Source: SIBU01 sp964430335 (GTDB lineage: Bacteria > Patescibacteriota > Minisyncoccia > Phycocordibacterales > SIBU01). From it: 64,000 nucleotides of DNA. Position 1 is the first letter of the stretch. Every line of letters starts with the position of its first letter. The DNA lies in NCBI GenBank assembly GCA_964430335.1, contig CAYSEN010000002.1, positions 15,598-79,597 of the forward strand, in the 5' to 3' direction. A model generated the notes under the pieces. The model was given only the letters and a program-made list of their open reading frames with translations. It was not told the DNA's origin and did no database searches. The position numbers and the translations under genes are program-made. Below, one piece after another: positions 17,107 to 26,358 of the stretch.

Positions 17107-18015
17107 ATGATAAGAGAAAATTACGTGAGAAATGAAAATAAAATTGAACGTGAGCCGGGAGAGGTTGCTGTAATCACCCACCGAGGACTAGACCCAGAAA
17201 AACCGAACTACTACATGGAGAGCTCGCGAGAAGCTTTTGCTGACCAAATTTCTAGAGGTTTCGGTCTTGAATTTGATTTACAATTTACCAAGGACGGTAA
17301 AATTGTTGTGCTACACGACAAGGATCTTTCAAGAATTACCAATGGTGCTGATACTAGAAAAATCGGAGAAGTTAATTTTGACGAATTGCTAGACATGGAT
17401 TTCAACGGTTACCACATCACCTCATTCGGAGCACTTCTTCAAATGATTCAATCGAATCCAAACGGGAAATCACTAAACGCCATCCACTTTAAACACGGGG
17501 TGCAGACTAAAGAACAGATGGATCAGATACTGAAAGAATTTGAAGGAGCTAACCCTGAACATTTCATATTTTTTGACCTAAAAACAGAATCAGCCAAATA
17601 TCTAAAAGAAAAAGACGGCAGACTTCACCTCGCAGCATCAGTCGCACATCCACATGACATCGAAAGATATAATTCGGCAGTCGGTGGAACATTACTACCC
17701 CTTTCCGAAGTTATAGATAATAGGGATGTTTTTGATTGGGTTTGGCTAGATGAATGGGATTTGTCCGACAAAGACGGAGGTCAAAAGTCACTCTACAGCG
17801 AGGAGACTTTCAAAATTGCTAGAGACGCTGGTCTAAAAATTGCCTTAGTCACACCGGAACTTCACGGCACTTCTCCAGGACTACTTGGTGGCGAAGCCCA
17901 CCCTGACGCAGGAAACCGCGAAAAATTAAACAAAAGATTAAAAGAAATTTTTGAGCTTAGGCCAGACGCCATGTGCACAGATTACCCCGACTACGTAAAA
18001 AATTTAAAAAAATAA
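17107..18015 (+). CDS. Glycerophosphodiester phosphodiesterase-like protein
   Basis: The GDPD TIM-barrel signature is present: ITHRGLDPEKPNYYMESSRE contains the catalytic HRG and the conserved SxEAF-like element. FGLEFDLQFTKDGKIVVLHD supplies the ExD metal ligands and the second catalytic His (about residue 62). The later AAS/HPHD and WLDEWD segments complete the barrel. No signal peptide is seen, so it should act in the cytoplasm. In a glycan operon it may act on a glycerol-phosphate or phosphodiester-linked sugar rather than on phospholipid debris. It is spaced 1 nt from both neighbours. Confidence 0.8.
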   Translation: MIRENYVRNENKIEREPGEVAVITHRGLDPEKPNYYMESSREAFADQISRGFGLEFDLQFTKDGKIVVLHDKDLSRITNGADTRKIGEVNFDELLDMDFNGYHITSFGALLQMIQSNPNGKSLNAIHFKHGVQTKEQMDQILKEFEGANPEHFIFFDLKTESAKYLKEKDGRLHLAASVAHPHDIERYNSAVGGTLLPLSEVIDNRDVFDWVWLDEWDLSDKDGGQKSLYSEETFKIARDAGLKIALVTPELHGTSPGLLGGEAHPDAGNREKLNKRLKEIFELRPDAMCTDYPDYVKNLKK

Positions 18016-18016
18016 A

Positions 18017-18934
18017 ATGCTAGATTTCGCAAAAAAAACACTTTGGAATATTGGTTTTAAATTTGGCAGATTTATCACCATTCACACCAGACCAGCAAAA
18101 GTAGATGGTCTGCCTTTCATTGGATCAAAAAATCCAATCGATGAATCCTGCGCCATCATCATGCAGGGTCCGATTAAGCATGAGTATAATTTCACCTACG
18201 AGACAGTGCGTTTCTACCTTCAACACTACCCTTCTGCCACAATTATCATTTCAACCTGGGAAGGCGAAGACACAAGCGCTATAGAAAGTCTCAAAGCTGA
18301 AAAAGTGAAAATTTTAAAATGCGCTAAACCGGTTCATCCAGGACCTTGTAATGTAAACATGCAAATTACAAATACTAAAGCCGGAATGGATGAAGCTGTC
18401 AGACTTGGACTTAAATACTCTCTCAAAACTCGCGCCGACCAAAGAATGTACGGTATCAACTGTCTTGAATTCATGATTAACATGATCGAACAATTCCCTG
18501 TTTTGGGACCAACATCTCAGAACAAGAGAATTCTTGCGACTAACACCGGCACAAGTAAACACCGAAACTATCATTTTTCTGATTTGTTTATGTTTGGAAC
18601 TGCGATCGACATGCAGACTTATTGGACTCCGGAAATAATTACTGACAAATCAATCAATCCTAGAGATTTTTTGGCAGAGGGATATTTGTTTACTCAGTTT
18701 TTGACACACACAGGCTGGAAAATAAAAGACACGCTAGAAGATTTTATTGAAGCATTAGGCGAGAGATGTGTCGTTGTAGACAATGAAGACATCGATGTAT
18801 ACTGGCCGAAATATGCAGCACAGCAACGTGAATACCGATTGAAAAATTACGTAAGACCAGCTATCGAAATCACCTTCAAAATATGGATGAATGAAGGTTT
18901 GGTTCCCGCACTTAAAAAATATGGAAAAAAATAA
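18017..18934 (+). CDS. WavE-like lipopolysaccharide synthesis protein (putative glycosyltransferase)
   Basis: The 305-residue protein contains AIIMQGPIKHEYNFTYETVR and IIISTWEGEDTSAIE. It also has LKTRADQRMYGINCLEFM and the later FSDLFMFGTAIDMQTYW. Together these match the WavE family of polysaccharide biosynthesis proteins. The family is thought to contain glycosyltransferases; the RADQR stretch resembles a donor-site segment. It overlaps the start of the NeuB-like gene by 14 nt, suggesting they act on the same sugar. Confidence 0.75.
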   Translation: MLDFAKKTLWNIGFKFGRFITIHTRPAKVDGLPFIGSKNPIDESCAIIMQGPIKHEYNFTYETVRFYLQHYPSATIIISTWEGEDTSAIESLKAEKVKILKCAKPVHPGPCNVNMQITNTKAGMDEAVRLGLKYSLKTRADQRMYGINCLEFMINMIEQFPVLGPTSQNKRILATNTGTSKHRNYHFSDLFMFGTAIDMQTYWTPEIITDKSINPRDFLAEGYLFTQFLTHTGWKIKDTLEDFIEALGERCVVVDNEDIDVYWPKYAAQQREYRLKNYVRPAIEITFKIWMNEGLVPALKKYGKK

Positions 18935-20825
18935 AAAACAAAGAGTGGTTCAAATCGGTAAAAGATTTGTGGGTGATGGACACCCAGCTTTTATTATTGC
19001 TGAGGCCGGAATCAACCATAACGGCAAAATTGAGCTCGCTAGGAAACTTATAGATATTGCTGTTGAAGCTAAGGCCGATGCGGTCAAATTTCAAATGAGA
19101 GATTTCAAGACTCTCTACACAGACACCGCTTTTAACAACACTAAAAACGAAGACATCGCTTCTCAATATTTATTATCGCTAATTCGCGAGTCTACTTTGA
19201 GTGAGAAAAATTTTACAGAACTTGCAAAATATGCCGAGAAGAAAGGTATCATGTTTCTATGTACTCCATGGGACAAAACTAGCGTGGATGCGTTAGAAAA
19301 ACTAAACGTGCCAGCATACAAATTGGCATCAGCAGATTTAGTGAATCTAGAACTTATAGAATACATCGCTTCGAAAAAGAAACCCTTGATCATATCGACT
19401 GGAATGTCGACTCTTGAGGAAATTGAAAATACCGTAAAGCATCTAAATAAAATTGGCGCTCAATATGTAATTCTCCACTGCAACAGCGCCTACCCTGCTG
19501 CTCCTAAAGATATAAATTTGAAATTCATGAAAACTCTTGAGGAGAAGTTTGACGCCATTGTTGGATACTCCGGACACGAACTAGGTCTCGCTATCAGTCT
19601 CGCTGCTGCAACCCTTGGAGCCAAAGTAATCGAAAGACATATCACAATCGATCGAACCATGACTGGTCCTGATCACGCTATTAGTCTTGAACCTACAGGT
19701 ATCATAAAATTGGTTCGCGACATTCGAAGAATTGAGGAAGCTATGCAAAGTGACAAAAAAATCGTCACTGCTGGAGAATTTATCAATAGAAAAATTTTGG
19801 GTAAAAGTCTCGTAGCAACAAGAGACATTAAAACTGGAGAAAAGATTACCAAAGAAATGGTAACCGCGAAAAGCCCTTCCAAAGGACTTTCTCCTCAGAA
19901 AATTTACGATTTAGTTGGCCGAACATCCACCCGCGATATCAAAAAAGATGGCTATTTTACCGAAGAGGATTTGGGCAAGAAAAAAGAAGGGAGAAATTTC
20001 TCCTCAGATAAAAAATGGGGTCTTATCGTACGACCTCACGATTTCGAGGAAATGATTGAAGGACTTAATCCTACTTTTGCTGAATTTCATTTCAGTTCAC
20101 ATGACCTAAATCACCCGCTTACTTTCAAGGATCATCCTGAACTTGAACTCGTTGCACACGCACCAGAACTTTGGGGCGATGAGCTTTTGGACTTTTGTTC
20201 AGACGACACATCGGTTGTAAATTCATCTATAAAAAGAATAAATGACTTCCTTAATAAAGTGCGTGAAATGTCTAAGCATTTCAAAAAAAGTGATAAGACA
20301 AAAGTAGTTTTACACCCAGGAGGAATGAGTTACGAACAGTTCGTCACCGAATCTGAGCGCAAAAAAATGTACGCTCGTTTGGCCAAAGCACTCAAAAAAC
20401 TAAACCTAACAGGTATCGAATTACTTCTAGAAAACCTGCCTCCCTTCCCTTGGTATAAAGGTGGACAGTGGTTTTCAAACACCTTTATGGATGCAGAGGA
20501 GATTTTTGAGTTTGCCAAAAAAGAAGGTTACTCACTCTGTTACGACAGTAGTCATGCACAACTATACTGTTCGTTTGCCAAAAAAGATCCGATTGAATTT
20601 TTCAAAACCATAAAACCTCTTGTAAAACACGTTCATGTTTCCGACGGAGTAGGTGTAGACGGTGAAGGTGTGCAGATTGGCGAAGGTGACGTGGCATGGG
20701 ACAAACTAATGCCAGAAATCATAAAATCTAAGGTCACGATGACACCAGAAATCTGGATGGGTCATCAATATCAGGGCGAAGGTTTTCTAAAGGCACTTAC
20801 TAAACTAAAAGAGTTTGGACTATAA
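18921..20825 (+). CDS. neuB: NeuB-type nonulosonate synthase fused to a TIM-barrel sugar isomerase-like domain
   Basis: Residues ~1-290 are a NeuB TIM barrel (FIIAEAGINHNGKIELARKL, KFQM, LCTPWD, LISTGMSTLEEIE, GYSGHELG). This condenses an N-acylhexosamine with phosphoenolpyruvate to a sialic-acid-type sugar. Residues ~295-360 are the SAF antifreeze-like lid (RKILGKSLVATRDIKTGEKI). Residues ~375-634 form a second barrel of the AP-endonuclase-2/xylose-isomerase type (VVLHPGGMSYEQF, ELLLENLPPFPW, CYDSSHAQLY, HVHVSDG), with metal-binding His/Glu/Asp. The start at 18921 (MEKNKKQ) overlaps the previous gene by 14 nt; an in-frame ATG at 18891 seems too early. The C-terminal domain may epimerise or isomerise a pathway intermediate; this is inference. 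Confidence 0.9.
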   Translation: MEKNKKQRVVQIGKRFVGDGHPAFIIAEAGINHNGKIELARKLIDIAVEAKADAVKFQMRDFKTLYTDTAFNNTKNEDIASQYLLSLIRESTLSEKNFTELAKYAEKKGIMFLCTPWDKTSVDALEKLNVPAYKLASADLVNLELIEYIASKKKPLIISTGMSTLEEIENTVKHLNKIGAQYVILHCNSAYPAAPKDINLKFMKTLEEKFDAIVGYSGHELGLAISLAAATLGAKVIERHITIDRTMTGPDHAISLEPTGIIKLVRDIRRIEEAMQSDKKIVTAGEFINRKILGKSLVATRDIKTGEKITKEMVTAKSPSKGLSPQKIYDLVGRTSTRDIKKDGYFTEEDLGKKKEGRNFSSDKKWGLIVRPHDFEEMIEGLNPTFAEFHFSSHDLNHPLTFKDHPELELVAHAPELWGDELLDFCSDDTSVVNSSIKRINDFLNKVREMSKHFKKSDKTKVVLHPGGMSYEQFVTESERKKMYARLAKALKKLNLTGIELLLENLPPFPWYKGGQWFSNTFMDAEEIFEFAKKEGYSLCYDSSHAQLYCSFAKKDPIEFFKTIKPLVKHVHVSDGVGVDGEGVQIGEGDVAWDKLMPEIIKSKVTMTPEIWMGHQYQGEGFLKALTKLKEFGL

Positions 20826-20835
20826 TATTATTCTT

Positions 20836-21705
20836 ATGAGAAATAAGATTAAGAAAATTCCGGTACTGGGAAGCGCTTTGGTAAAAGCAGGAAATCTGAG
20901 AAGAACAGTGGTTGGAAAATATGAATCTTGGAAATTCTACCAAAAATATAAAAATTATCTTCAAAAAAATTCCTCACTAAAGGATTCACTCAAGGGAGAA
21001 ACTGTTTTTATTCTCGCCACTGGCCCATCAATCAAAAAGCAAAACCTTAAAATTTTAGCTGGTAAAAACTGTTTCAGTGTCAGCAATTTTTTCGTACACG
21101 AGGATTTTAAATTTTTAAGTCCGAAATTTCACTTTTTCGCCGCCTCACATGACCCGATTACCGGCGAGCAGTACTGGAGCTGGTTACGTGATGCAGAAAC
21201 CCATTTCCCAGAAAAATTAAACGTAGTTCTTTCAGTAGACAGCGCCCTTGAGTACATACTAAAAATTTTTCCTAAACAAAACGTCTTTCATTATATAGTT
21301 GGAAACAAAAAAATTACCCCCAATCCTGATTTAGATCTGACTAAGGTTTTGCCAAGAATACAAGGTATCACCCACTTGGCTCTTTATTGGGCAATGTACA
21401 TGGGGGCGAAAAAGATTTATCTCTTAGGTTGTGATCATGACCGAATATTACACGTAGGAACAAGTACACATTTCTACGAACAGAATCAACATGCGATGGT
21501 CAGAAAAGGTTACAATGAATGGAGTTACGGAACAGAAAGTATGCAGGACAGATTTAAAGCCCACTACGAACTCTGGCAAAAGTACAAGGAAATAAAAGAA
21601 TACGCTGACAAAAGAGGTATAGAGATTTGGAACAGCACACCGGGAAGTTTACTAGATATTTTCCCTAGAAAAGAATTAGAAGACGCGGTTAATGAAACAA
21701 AATAA
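20836..21705 (+). CDS. DUF115/GT42-like protein, possible sialyltransferase-type enzyme
   Basis: About 289 residues. TVFILATGPSIKKQNLKILA (near residue 59) is the nucleotide-binding GPS loop shared by Campylobacter sialyltransferases (GT42), motility-associated DUF115 proteins and MptE-like proteins. The later TGVM-like stretch is replaced by ITHLALYWAMYMGAKKIYLLGCDHD, where such proteins carry the Gly-Asp motif. It directly follows the NeuB-like gene, so transfer of the nonulosonic acid is an attractive role, but distant similarity only. Start chosen at 20836 (MRNKIKK) after the NeuB stop. Confidence 0.6.
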   Translation: MRNKIKKIPVLGSALVKAGNLRRTVVGKYESWKFYQKYKNYLQKNSSLKDSLKGETVFILATGPSIKKQNLKILAGKNCFSVSNFFVHEDFKFLSPKFHFFAASHDPITGEQYWSWLRDAETHFPEKLNVVLSVDSALEYILKIFPKQNVFHYIVGNKKITPNPDLDLTKVLPRIQGITHLALYWAMYMGAKKIYLLGCDHDRILHVGTSTHFYEQNQHAMVRKGYNEWSYGTESMQDRFKAHYELWQKYKEIKEYADKRGIEIWNSTPGSLLDIFPRKELEDAVNETK

Positions 21706-22442
21706 TGGACCCAAAATTTGCAACATTAAAATTATCAAGTTTAGCTAAAAAAATTCCTGAACCGATTAAAAAAGTTTTGAGATTTTTTAAACTTCATGAA
21801 GTCTTAGCTTTTTTGGCGAATAAGTACACCGCAGAATGGCGCTTCCAAGTTGAATGGGCAGAAGAATTCAAGAAGCCGGAAAACCAGGAAAAGGTTTTAG
21901 AGTATTGGAAAAAATACAGATATTTGGATGACATAAAAAATATCTGTAAATTTAACAGTTCGTCTAAAGTCCTTGATGTGGGATGTGGTATCAGTACCGT
22001 ACTTCATTTCGTAGAAGGCGAAAGACACGGCATAGATCCAATCGCAGAAGAATATAAAAAACTTTATCAGTATCCAAACGGAATAAAAATCGAAAAAGCT
22101 CTAGGTGAAAAAATCCCCTTCTCAGACGAATATTTTAGTGTTGTATTCTGTACCAATGTGCTCGACCATGTTACAAGTCCCGAGCAAACACTAAGTGAAA
22201 TTCATCGAGTACTTAAGAGAAGTGGTTATTTTGTTTTGACTGTAGAAGTATTTACCGAAGCAATAAAAAGAGATCACGCACACCCACACAGCCTAACCAA
22301 CGACCATCTAAGAGACCTGTTGAAATCTAAATTTAAAATTATTTTTGAGAAACAATCTCCTTGGATTGGTATGAGAAACTACGTCGAAGGCAAAAAAGGT
22401 ACAGACAACAAGGAATTAATTTTTGTTTTAGAAAAAATCTAA
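21705..22442 (+). CDS. SAM-dependent methyltransferase
   Basis: A 245-residue class I methyltransferase. VLDVGCGISTVLHFVEGERH (about residue 87) is motif I, and VVFCTNVLDHVTSPEQTLSE with the following HRVLKRSGYFVL gives motifs II-III. The first ~60 residues are basic and may associate with membrane or partner protein. It overlaps the previous stop by one nucleotide (TAATG). It probably modifies the glycan or its lipid anchor; the acceptor is not inferable. Confidence 0.8.
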   Translation: MDPKFATLKLSSLAKKIPEPIKKVLRFFKLHEVLAFLANKYTAEWRFQVEWAEEFKKPENQEKVLEYWKKYRYLDDIKNICKFNSSSKVLDVGCGISTVLHFVEGERHGIDPIAEEYKKLYQYPNGIKIEKALGEKIPFSDEYFSVVFCTNVLDHVTSPEQTLSEIHRVLKRSGYFVLTVEVFTEAIKRDHAHPHSLTNDHLRDLLKSKFKIIFEKQSPWIGMRNYVEGKKGTDNKELIFVLEKI

Positions 22443-22446
22443 CTCA

Positions 22447-24231
22447 ATGAAGTTATTTTGCCAAAAATGTAAGAATGAGCTCGATTCACAAAAAAATCGT
22501 TGCAACTCATGCAACACCACTTTTGCGTTTAACGAAAATTACATTGATTACGAACCTGCGAACAATTTTTACTGGGGTGAGATAGAAAAAACTGACATGG
22601 AGAGCCTGATAAAGCTCTCTAAAAACGAAGGTTACAAAAAAGCCTGCTTTAAATTTTTCAAAACCTACAAAAGAAAAAGTCTTTTCACCTACATTCTTTC
22701 AAAAAAGGATCGTATTTCTTTTTTGAATTTTGTATATAGCAAAAAGCATAGCGGTAGAGCGCTCGACCTTGGTAGTGGCTTTGGCACTATTCCCCAGGGA
22801 ATGTCCGAGCTTTTTGATGAGGTCTATTCGATTGAAAACATAAAGGAGCGGGTTGAATTTCAATCAATCATAAAATCTCAAGACAATATAAATAATTGGC
22901 AGATTATTAAAGGCGATATAAGGTCACTTCCTTTTCCTGATAATTATTTTGATTTTGTTTCAGTAAATGGTGTACTCGAGTGGATCGGAATCTCTGACCC
23001 AAAAAAGAATCCTCGAGTTTCTCAATTAGAATTTTTATCAGAGATAAAAAGAGTTTTGAAACCAGACGGTGTTTGTTATGTCGGTATCGAAAATCGCATA
23101 GGTAGACAATATTTTCGTGGGGCGAAAGATCACAGCGGACTTCCCTTCACCTCTTTGGTGCCTAGATTTGTCGCCAGCATTATTTGCAATATAAAACAAA
23201 AAGGCGGTTTGTTTTTTCACGATGCTCAAAAAACAAGTAGTGGTTATCTGACTTACACATACTCACTCTCAGGATACAAAAAACTCCTAAAAGACATCGG
23301 TGTAAATAATTTCAGAATTTTTCATACCAGCTTTTCATATAACCAAGCCTATGCAGGACTCGATGATGTGAATGTTAAACATGTTCATAAAAACCGAAAG
23401 ATTATTTCGCGACACCTAACCCAATTTAAGTACGGTTTCTTTCCCGTTCTTTCTAAATTCTTTTCACAGCTTTCTCCTAATTTTCTTATTTACTTCAGAA
23501 AAAACGACGAGCCTATAATTTCTGATTTAGAGAAAAACATTTCTGAAAATTCCCCTCTTTATATTTACAAAGGATTCAATAGTCTTTCCGCCTTTTCAAT
23601 TACGGAAAATAAATTTTATAAAGCCATTTCAATCGATTCCTGTTCAGAAATAAAAAAAGAAAATTTAATTGACGGGCTTCATCCAGAAAAAATTAATGAA
23701 AAAATTTTCTCTGGTGTTTTAGAATTAGTGAAAAATAAATACTACGTTTCCCCTACTAGAGACTCACAAAAATTTACTCAAATCTTAAACATCGCTCTGG
23801 CTCTAGCAAAAAAATACGAATTAGATATTAGCGTCACAGAAAACTATCTTAAAAACTTAGCCAAATACGAAAACGAACCAATATTTTCCAAAACCCATGG
23901 TGATCTTTGGCGGGAAAATATAATCATCGACAAGAATGGTAAAATAGACTTAATAGATGAAGAGAATGATGAATTCGGTTTAATTCCGATTGAGATTAGC
24001 CGATTTACCAGCTCGATTGTAGGTTATGGTGACAATTCTTCAAATCAGTACCAAAACCTTGTTAAAACCGCTATAAATGCTCTAAAACCCCTAAAAATGA
24101 GTGAAAATCTCATAAAAGATTTCTACATCCTTTCTCTATTTTATGAACTAAAAAGACGCGATTTTGATGCAGGTGTACCAAGAATGGAGCTCTTCACTTT
24201 TGTAAAATTTATTGAGAATTCGTTAAAATAA
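22447..24231 (+). CDS. Three-domain protein: zinc ribbon, methyltransferase, APH/choline-kinase-like domain
   Basis: Residues ~4-25 form a CxxC...CxxC zinc ribbon (CQKC, CNSC). Residues ~95-230 are a class I methyltransferase (ALDLGSGFGTIPQGM, FVSVNGVLEWIG, LKPDGVCYVGIENRIGRQYF). Residues ~350-594 end in a phosphotransferase-like fold with KTHGDLWRENIIIDKNGKID. This matches the HGDxxxxN catalytic loop of aminoglycoside/choline kinases, with IDEEND in place of the usual DFE. A bifunctional sugar kinase-methyltransferase is plausible, for example making a methyl-phosphate chain cap like that of WbdD. That comparison is functional inference; WbdD itself is organised differently. Confidence 0.75.
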   Translation: MKLFCQKCKNELDSQKNRCNSCNTTFAFNENYIDYEPANNFYWGEIEKTDMESLIKLSKNEGYKKACFKFFKTYKRKSLFTYILSKKDRISFLNFVYSKKHSGRALDLGSGFGTIPQGMSELFDEVYSIENIKERVEFQSIIKSQDNINNWQIIKGDIRSLPFPDNYFDFVSVNGVLEWIGISDPKKNPRVSQLEFLSEIKRVLKPDGVCYVGIENRIGRQYFRGAKDHSGLPFTSLVPRFVASIICNIKQKGGLFFHDAQKTSSGYLTYTYSLSGYKKLLKDIGVNNFRIFHTSFSYNQAYAGLDDVNVKHVHKNRKIISRHLTQFKYGFFPVLSKFFSQLSPNFLIYFRKNDEPIISDLEKNISENSPLYIYKGFNSLSAFSITENKFYKAISIDSCSEIKKENLIDGLHPEKINEKIFSGVLELVKNKYYVSPTRDSQKFTQILNIALALAKKYELDISVTENYLKNLAKYENEPIFSKTHGDLWRENIIIDKNGKIDLIDEENDEFGLIPIEISRFTSSIVGYGDNSSNQYQNLVKTAINALKPLKMSENLIKDFYILSLFYELKRRDFDAGVPRMELFTFVKFIENSLK

Positions 24232-24235
24232 ATTT

Positions 24236-25477
24236 GTGAACATATTAGAAATTAACACAATGGATATTGAAGGCGGAGCGGCCAAGGTTGCGTGGCGTCT
24301 TAAGACTTATCTTGAAAAATCAAGCAATCAAGTATCTATGTTCGTTAAACATAAATACTCAAATGACAAAAATGTTTATGAAATAAATAGCCTTAACTCC
24401 ATTTCGAATTTCTTTCTGAAAATATGCGGAAAGGATATTTGGAGTGCACTTCAAAACAAATTTCGTCCTTTACTTGCAAACGATGTTGAATTTTTTGGGA
24501 CAGATAAAATTCTAAATACAACTCAATTTAAAAATGCTGATGTTGTACATTGTCATAATTTACACGGTCAATATTTTGATATAAAGACCCTAGAAAAAAT
24601 GAGTGCAAAAAAACCTATAATATGGACCCTTCATGACATGTGGTCACTGACACCACATTGTGCTCACACAACATCGGATAAAGTCGTAGATGGCTTTTTT
24701 ACTTGCAACTCCTTGAGTGATTACCAAGACATAGCGTGGGACAACAGCAAACATCTTTCTTCTGTAAAAAAAGAAACCTATAAGAATTCAAAATTTGAAA
24801 TAGTAGTACCGTGTTTGTGGCTAAAAGAAAAAGTTGAAAAAAGCGCATTAGCTCAGAAAAATATTCACGTTATTCCAAATGGAATCGATACTTCAATTTT
24901 TAAATCAGGGGACAAAATACAAGCAAGAATGGAACTTGGTTTACCAAAAGATAAAAAAATTATGCTTTTCGCCGCGAACGGTGGACTGGAAAATATTGAT
25001 AAGGGTGGTGATTTAGTAAAGGAGATTGCCCAAAAATTCCAAAACGACAAGAATGTTATTTTTCTTGTAATCGGAGAAAATTCTGAAAGGATTGATAAAA
25101 ACTGTATCTTTTTTAAATACGAAAAGGATGAAAGCAAAATGGCAAAATATTACTGCGCTTCTGACCTACTACTATTCCCTTCTAAAGCCGAGACTCTACC
25201 TTTATCCATACTAGAGTCGATGAGTTGTGGCACCCCAGCTATATGTTCAAATGTTGGTGGAATATCTGAAATCATAGATCACAGGCAAAATGGATTCTTG
25301 ATGACCGAAAGAAGTGACGAACAAATCTCAGCTGGAATAAAATGGTTTTTTGATCAAGATACTAATTCAAGAAAAGCTGTGATCGAAAGAGGTGCGGAAA
25401 AAATTCAGAAAAATTTTAGTATAGAATCGATGATTGATGGGTACATGAAGCTGTATAGTGAGATAATTAGAAAATAA
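24236..25477 (+). CDS. GT4 glycosyltransferase (WcaC-like)
   Basis: The GTG start at 24236 gives 413 residues. The N-terminal INTMDIEGGAAKVAWRLKTY and WTLHDMWSLTPHCAHTT are typical of WcaC-type colanic-acid transferases. The C-terminal Rossmann half holds HVIPNGIDTSIF, and LLFPSKAETLPLSILESMSC contains the E(x7)E-type donor site. It acts in the cytoplasm with a nucleotide sugar. Spaced 4 nt from the previous gene. Confidence 0.88.
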   Translation: MNILEINTMDIEGGAAKVAWRLKTYLEKSSNQVSMFVKHKYSNDKNVYEINSLNSISNFFLKICGKDIWSALQNKFRPLLANDVEFFGTDKILNTTQFKNADVVHCHNLHGQYFDIKTLEKMSAKKPIIWTLHDMWSLTPHCAHTTSDKVVDGFFTCNSLSDYQDIAWDNSKHLSSVKKETYKNSKFEIVVPCLWLKEKVEKSALAQKNIHVIPNGIDTSIFKSGDKIQARMELGLPKDKKIMLFAANGGLENIDKGGDLVKEIAQKFQNDKNVIFLVIGENSERIDKNCIFFKYEKDESKMAKYYCASDLLLFPSKAETLPLSILESMSCGTPAICSNVGGISEIIDHRQNGFLMTERSDEQISAGIKWFFDQDTNSRKAVIERGAEKIQKNFSIESMIDGYMKLYSEIIRK

Positions 25478-25478
25478 G

Positions 25479-26336
25479 ATGATAATTGTTAAGATTCAGG
25501 GAGGTTTAGGTAATCAAATGTTTCAGTATGCACTGGGGCGTAATCTTTCTCTGATTCATAATGCTGAATGCAAAATCGACACCTCTTACCTACAAAAACC
25601 TAATCAGAGTAGTCGAATTTTTAGACTCAGTGGATACGATATAAAGGCTAGCGAGGCCACAAAGGTGGAAATAAATTCATATTGCTCTAATTTACAAAAG
25701 TTCCTAGATAAATTTAGACCTGAAAAAAACAGGAAAAGGATTAAAGAGGAGGGTGCTTTTTTTGATTCTGAGATATTGAAAATTTCATCTGGTTATTTTG
25801 ATGGACACTGGAATAGCGAAAAATATTTTGAAAAGAATGCTGAAATAATAAGAAAGGATTTTCAACTAAAATCTCCTCTTAGTGGTATTGCAGAGAATGT
25901 CGCAAGAGAAATCACTAGTCAGGAAAATTCAGTAAGTATTCACGTTCGAAGAGGAGATTATGTAAACATACAAAAAATTGCAAACGTACATGGAGCACTC
26001 TCACTCTCCTACTACAGTCGTGCCATAAGTAAGATTCAGGAATCAGTAAAAAATCCTCATTTTTTTGTTTTTTCTGATGATATTGAATGGACTAAGGAAA
26101 ATTTTCCAAAAAATGTAGAAATTACGTTTGTGTCCAATCCCAAAATCGAAGATTATGAGGAAATGCACCTGATGAGCATGTGTAAACACAATATTATTGC
26201 CAACTCAACTTTCAGCTGGTGGGCTTCATGGTTAAACCAAAACCCAAATAAAATTGTAATTTCACCAAAAAATTGGTTTGTAGATCAAAACCGAAAAACT
26301 GACTTGTTAAATTCTTCTTGGATTCAGCCCTTATGA
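25479..26336 (+). CDS. Family 11 glycosyltransferase (alpha-1,2-fucosyltransferase)
   Basis: GGLGNQMFQYALGRNLS at residue 8 is the GT11 hallmark. HVRRGDYVNIQ (the GDP-fucose-binding motif I), FVFSDDIEWTKENFP and NSTFSWWASWLN follow in the expected order over 285 residues. It transfers L-fucose from the GDP-fucose made by gmd/fcl. It is the second predicted fucosyltransferase of the locus. One nucleotide separates it from the GT4 gene. Confidence 0.92.
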   Translation: MIIVKIQGGLGNQMFQYALGRNLSLIHNAECKIDTSYLQKPNQSSRIFRLSGYDIKASEATKVEINSYCSNLQKFLDKFRPEKNRKRIKEEGAFFDSEILKISSGYFDGHWNSEKYFEKNAEIIRKDFQLKSPLSGIAENVAREITSQENSVSIHVRRGDYVNIQKIANVHGALSLSYYSRAISKIQESVKNPHFFVFSDDIEWTKENFPKNVEITFVSNPKIEDYEEMHLMSMCKHNIIANSTFSWWASWLNQNPNKIVISPKNWFVDQNRKTDLLNSSWIQPL

Positions 26337-26358
26337 ACTCTATAACCTTACAAACATT

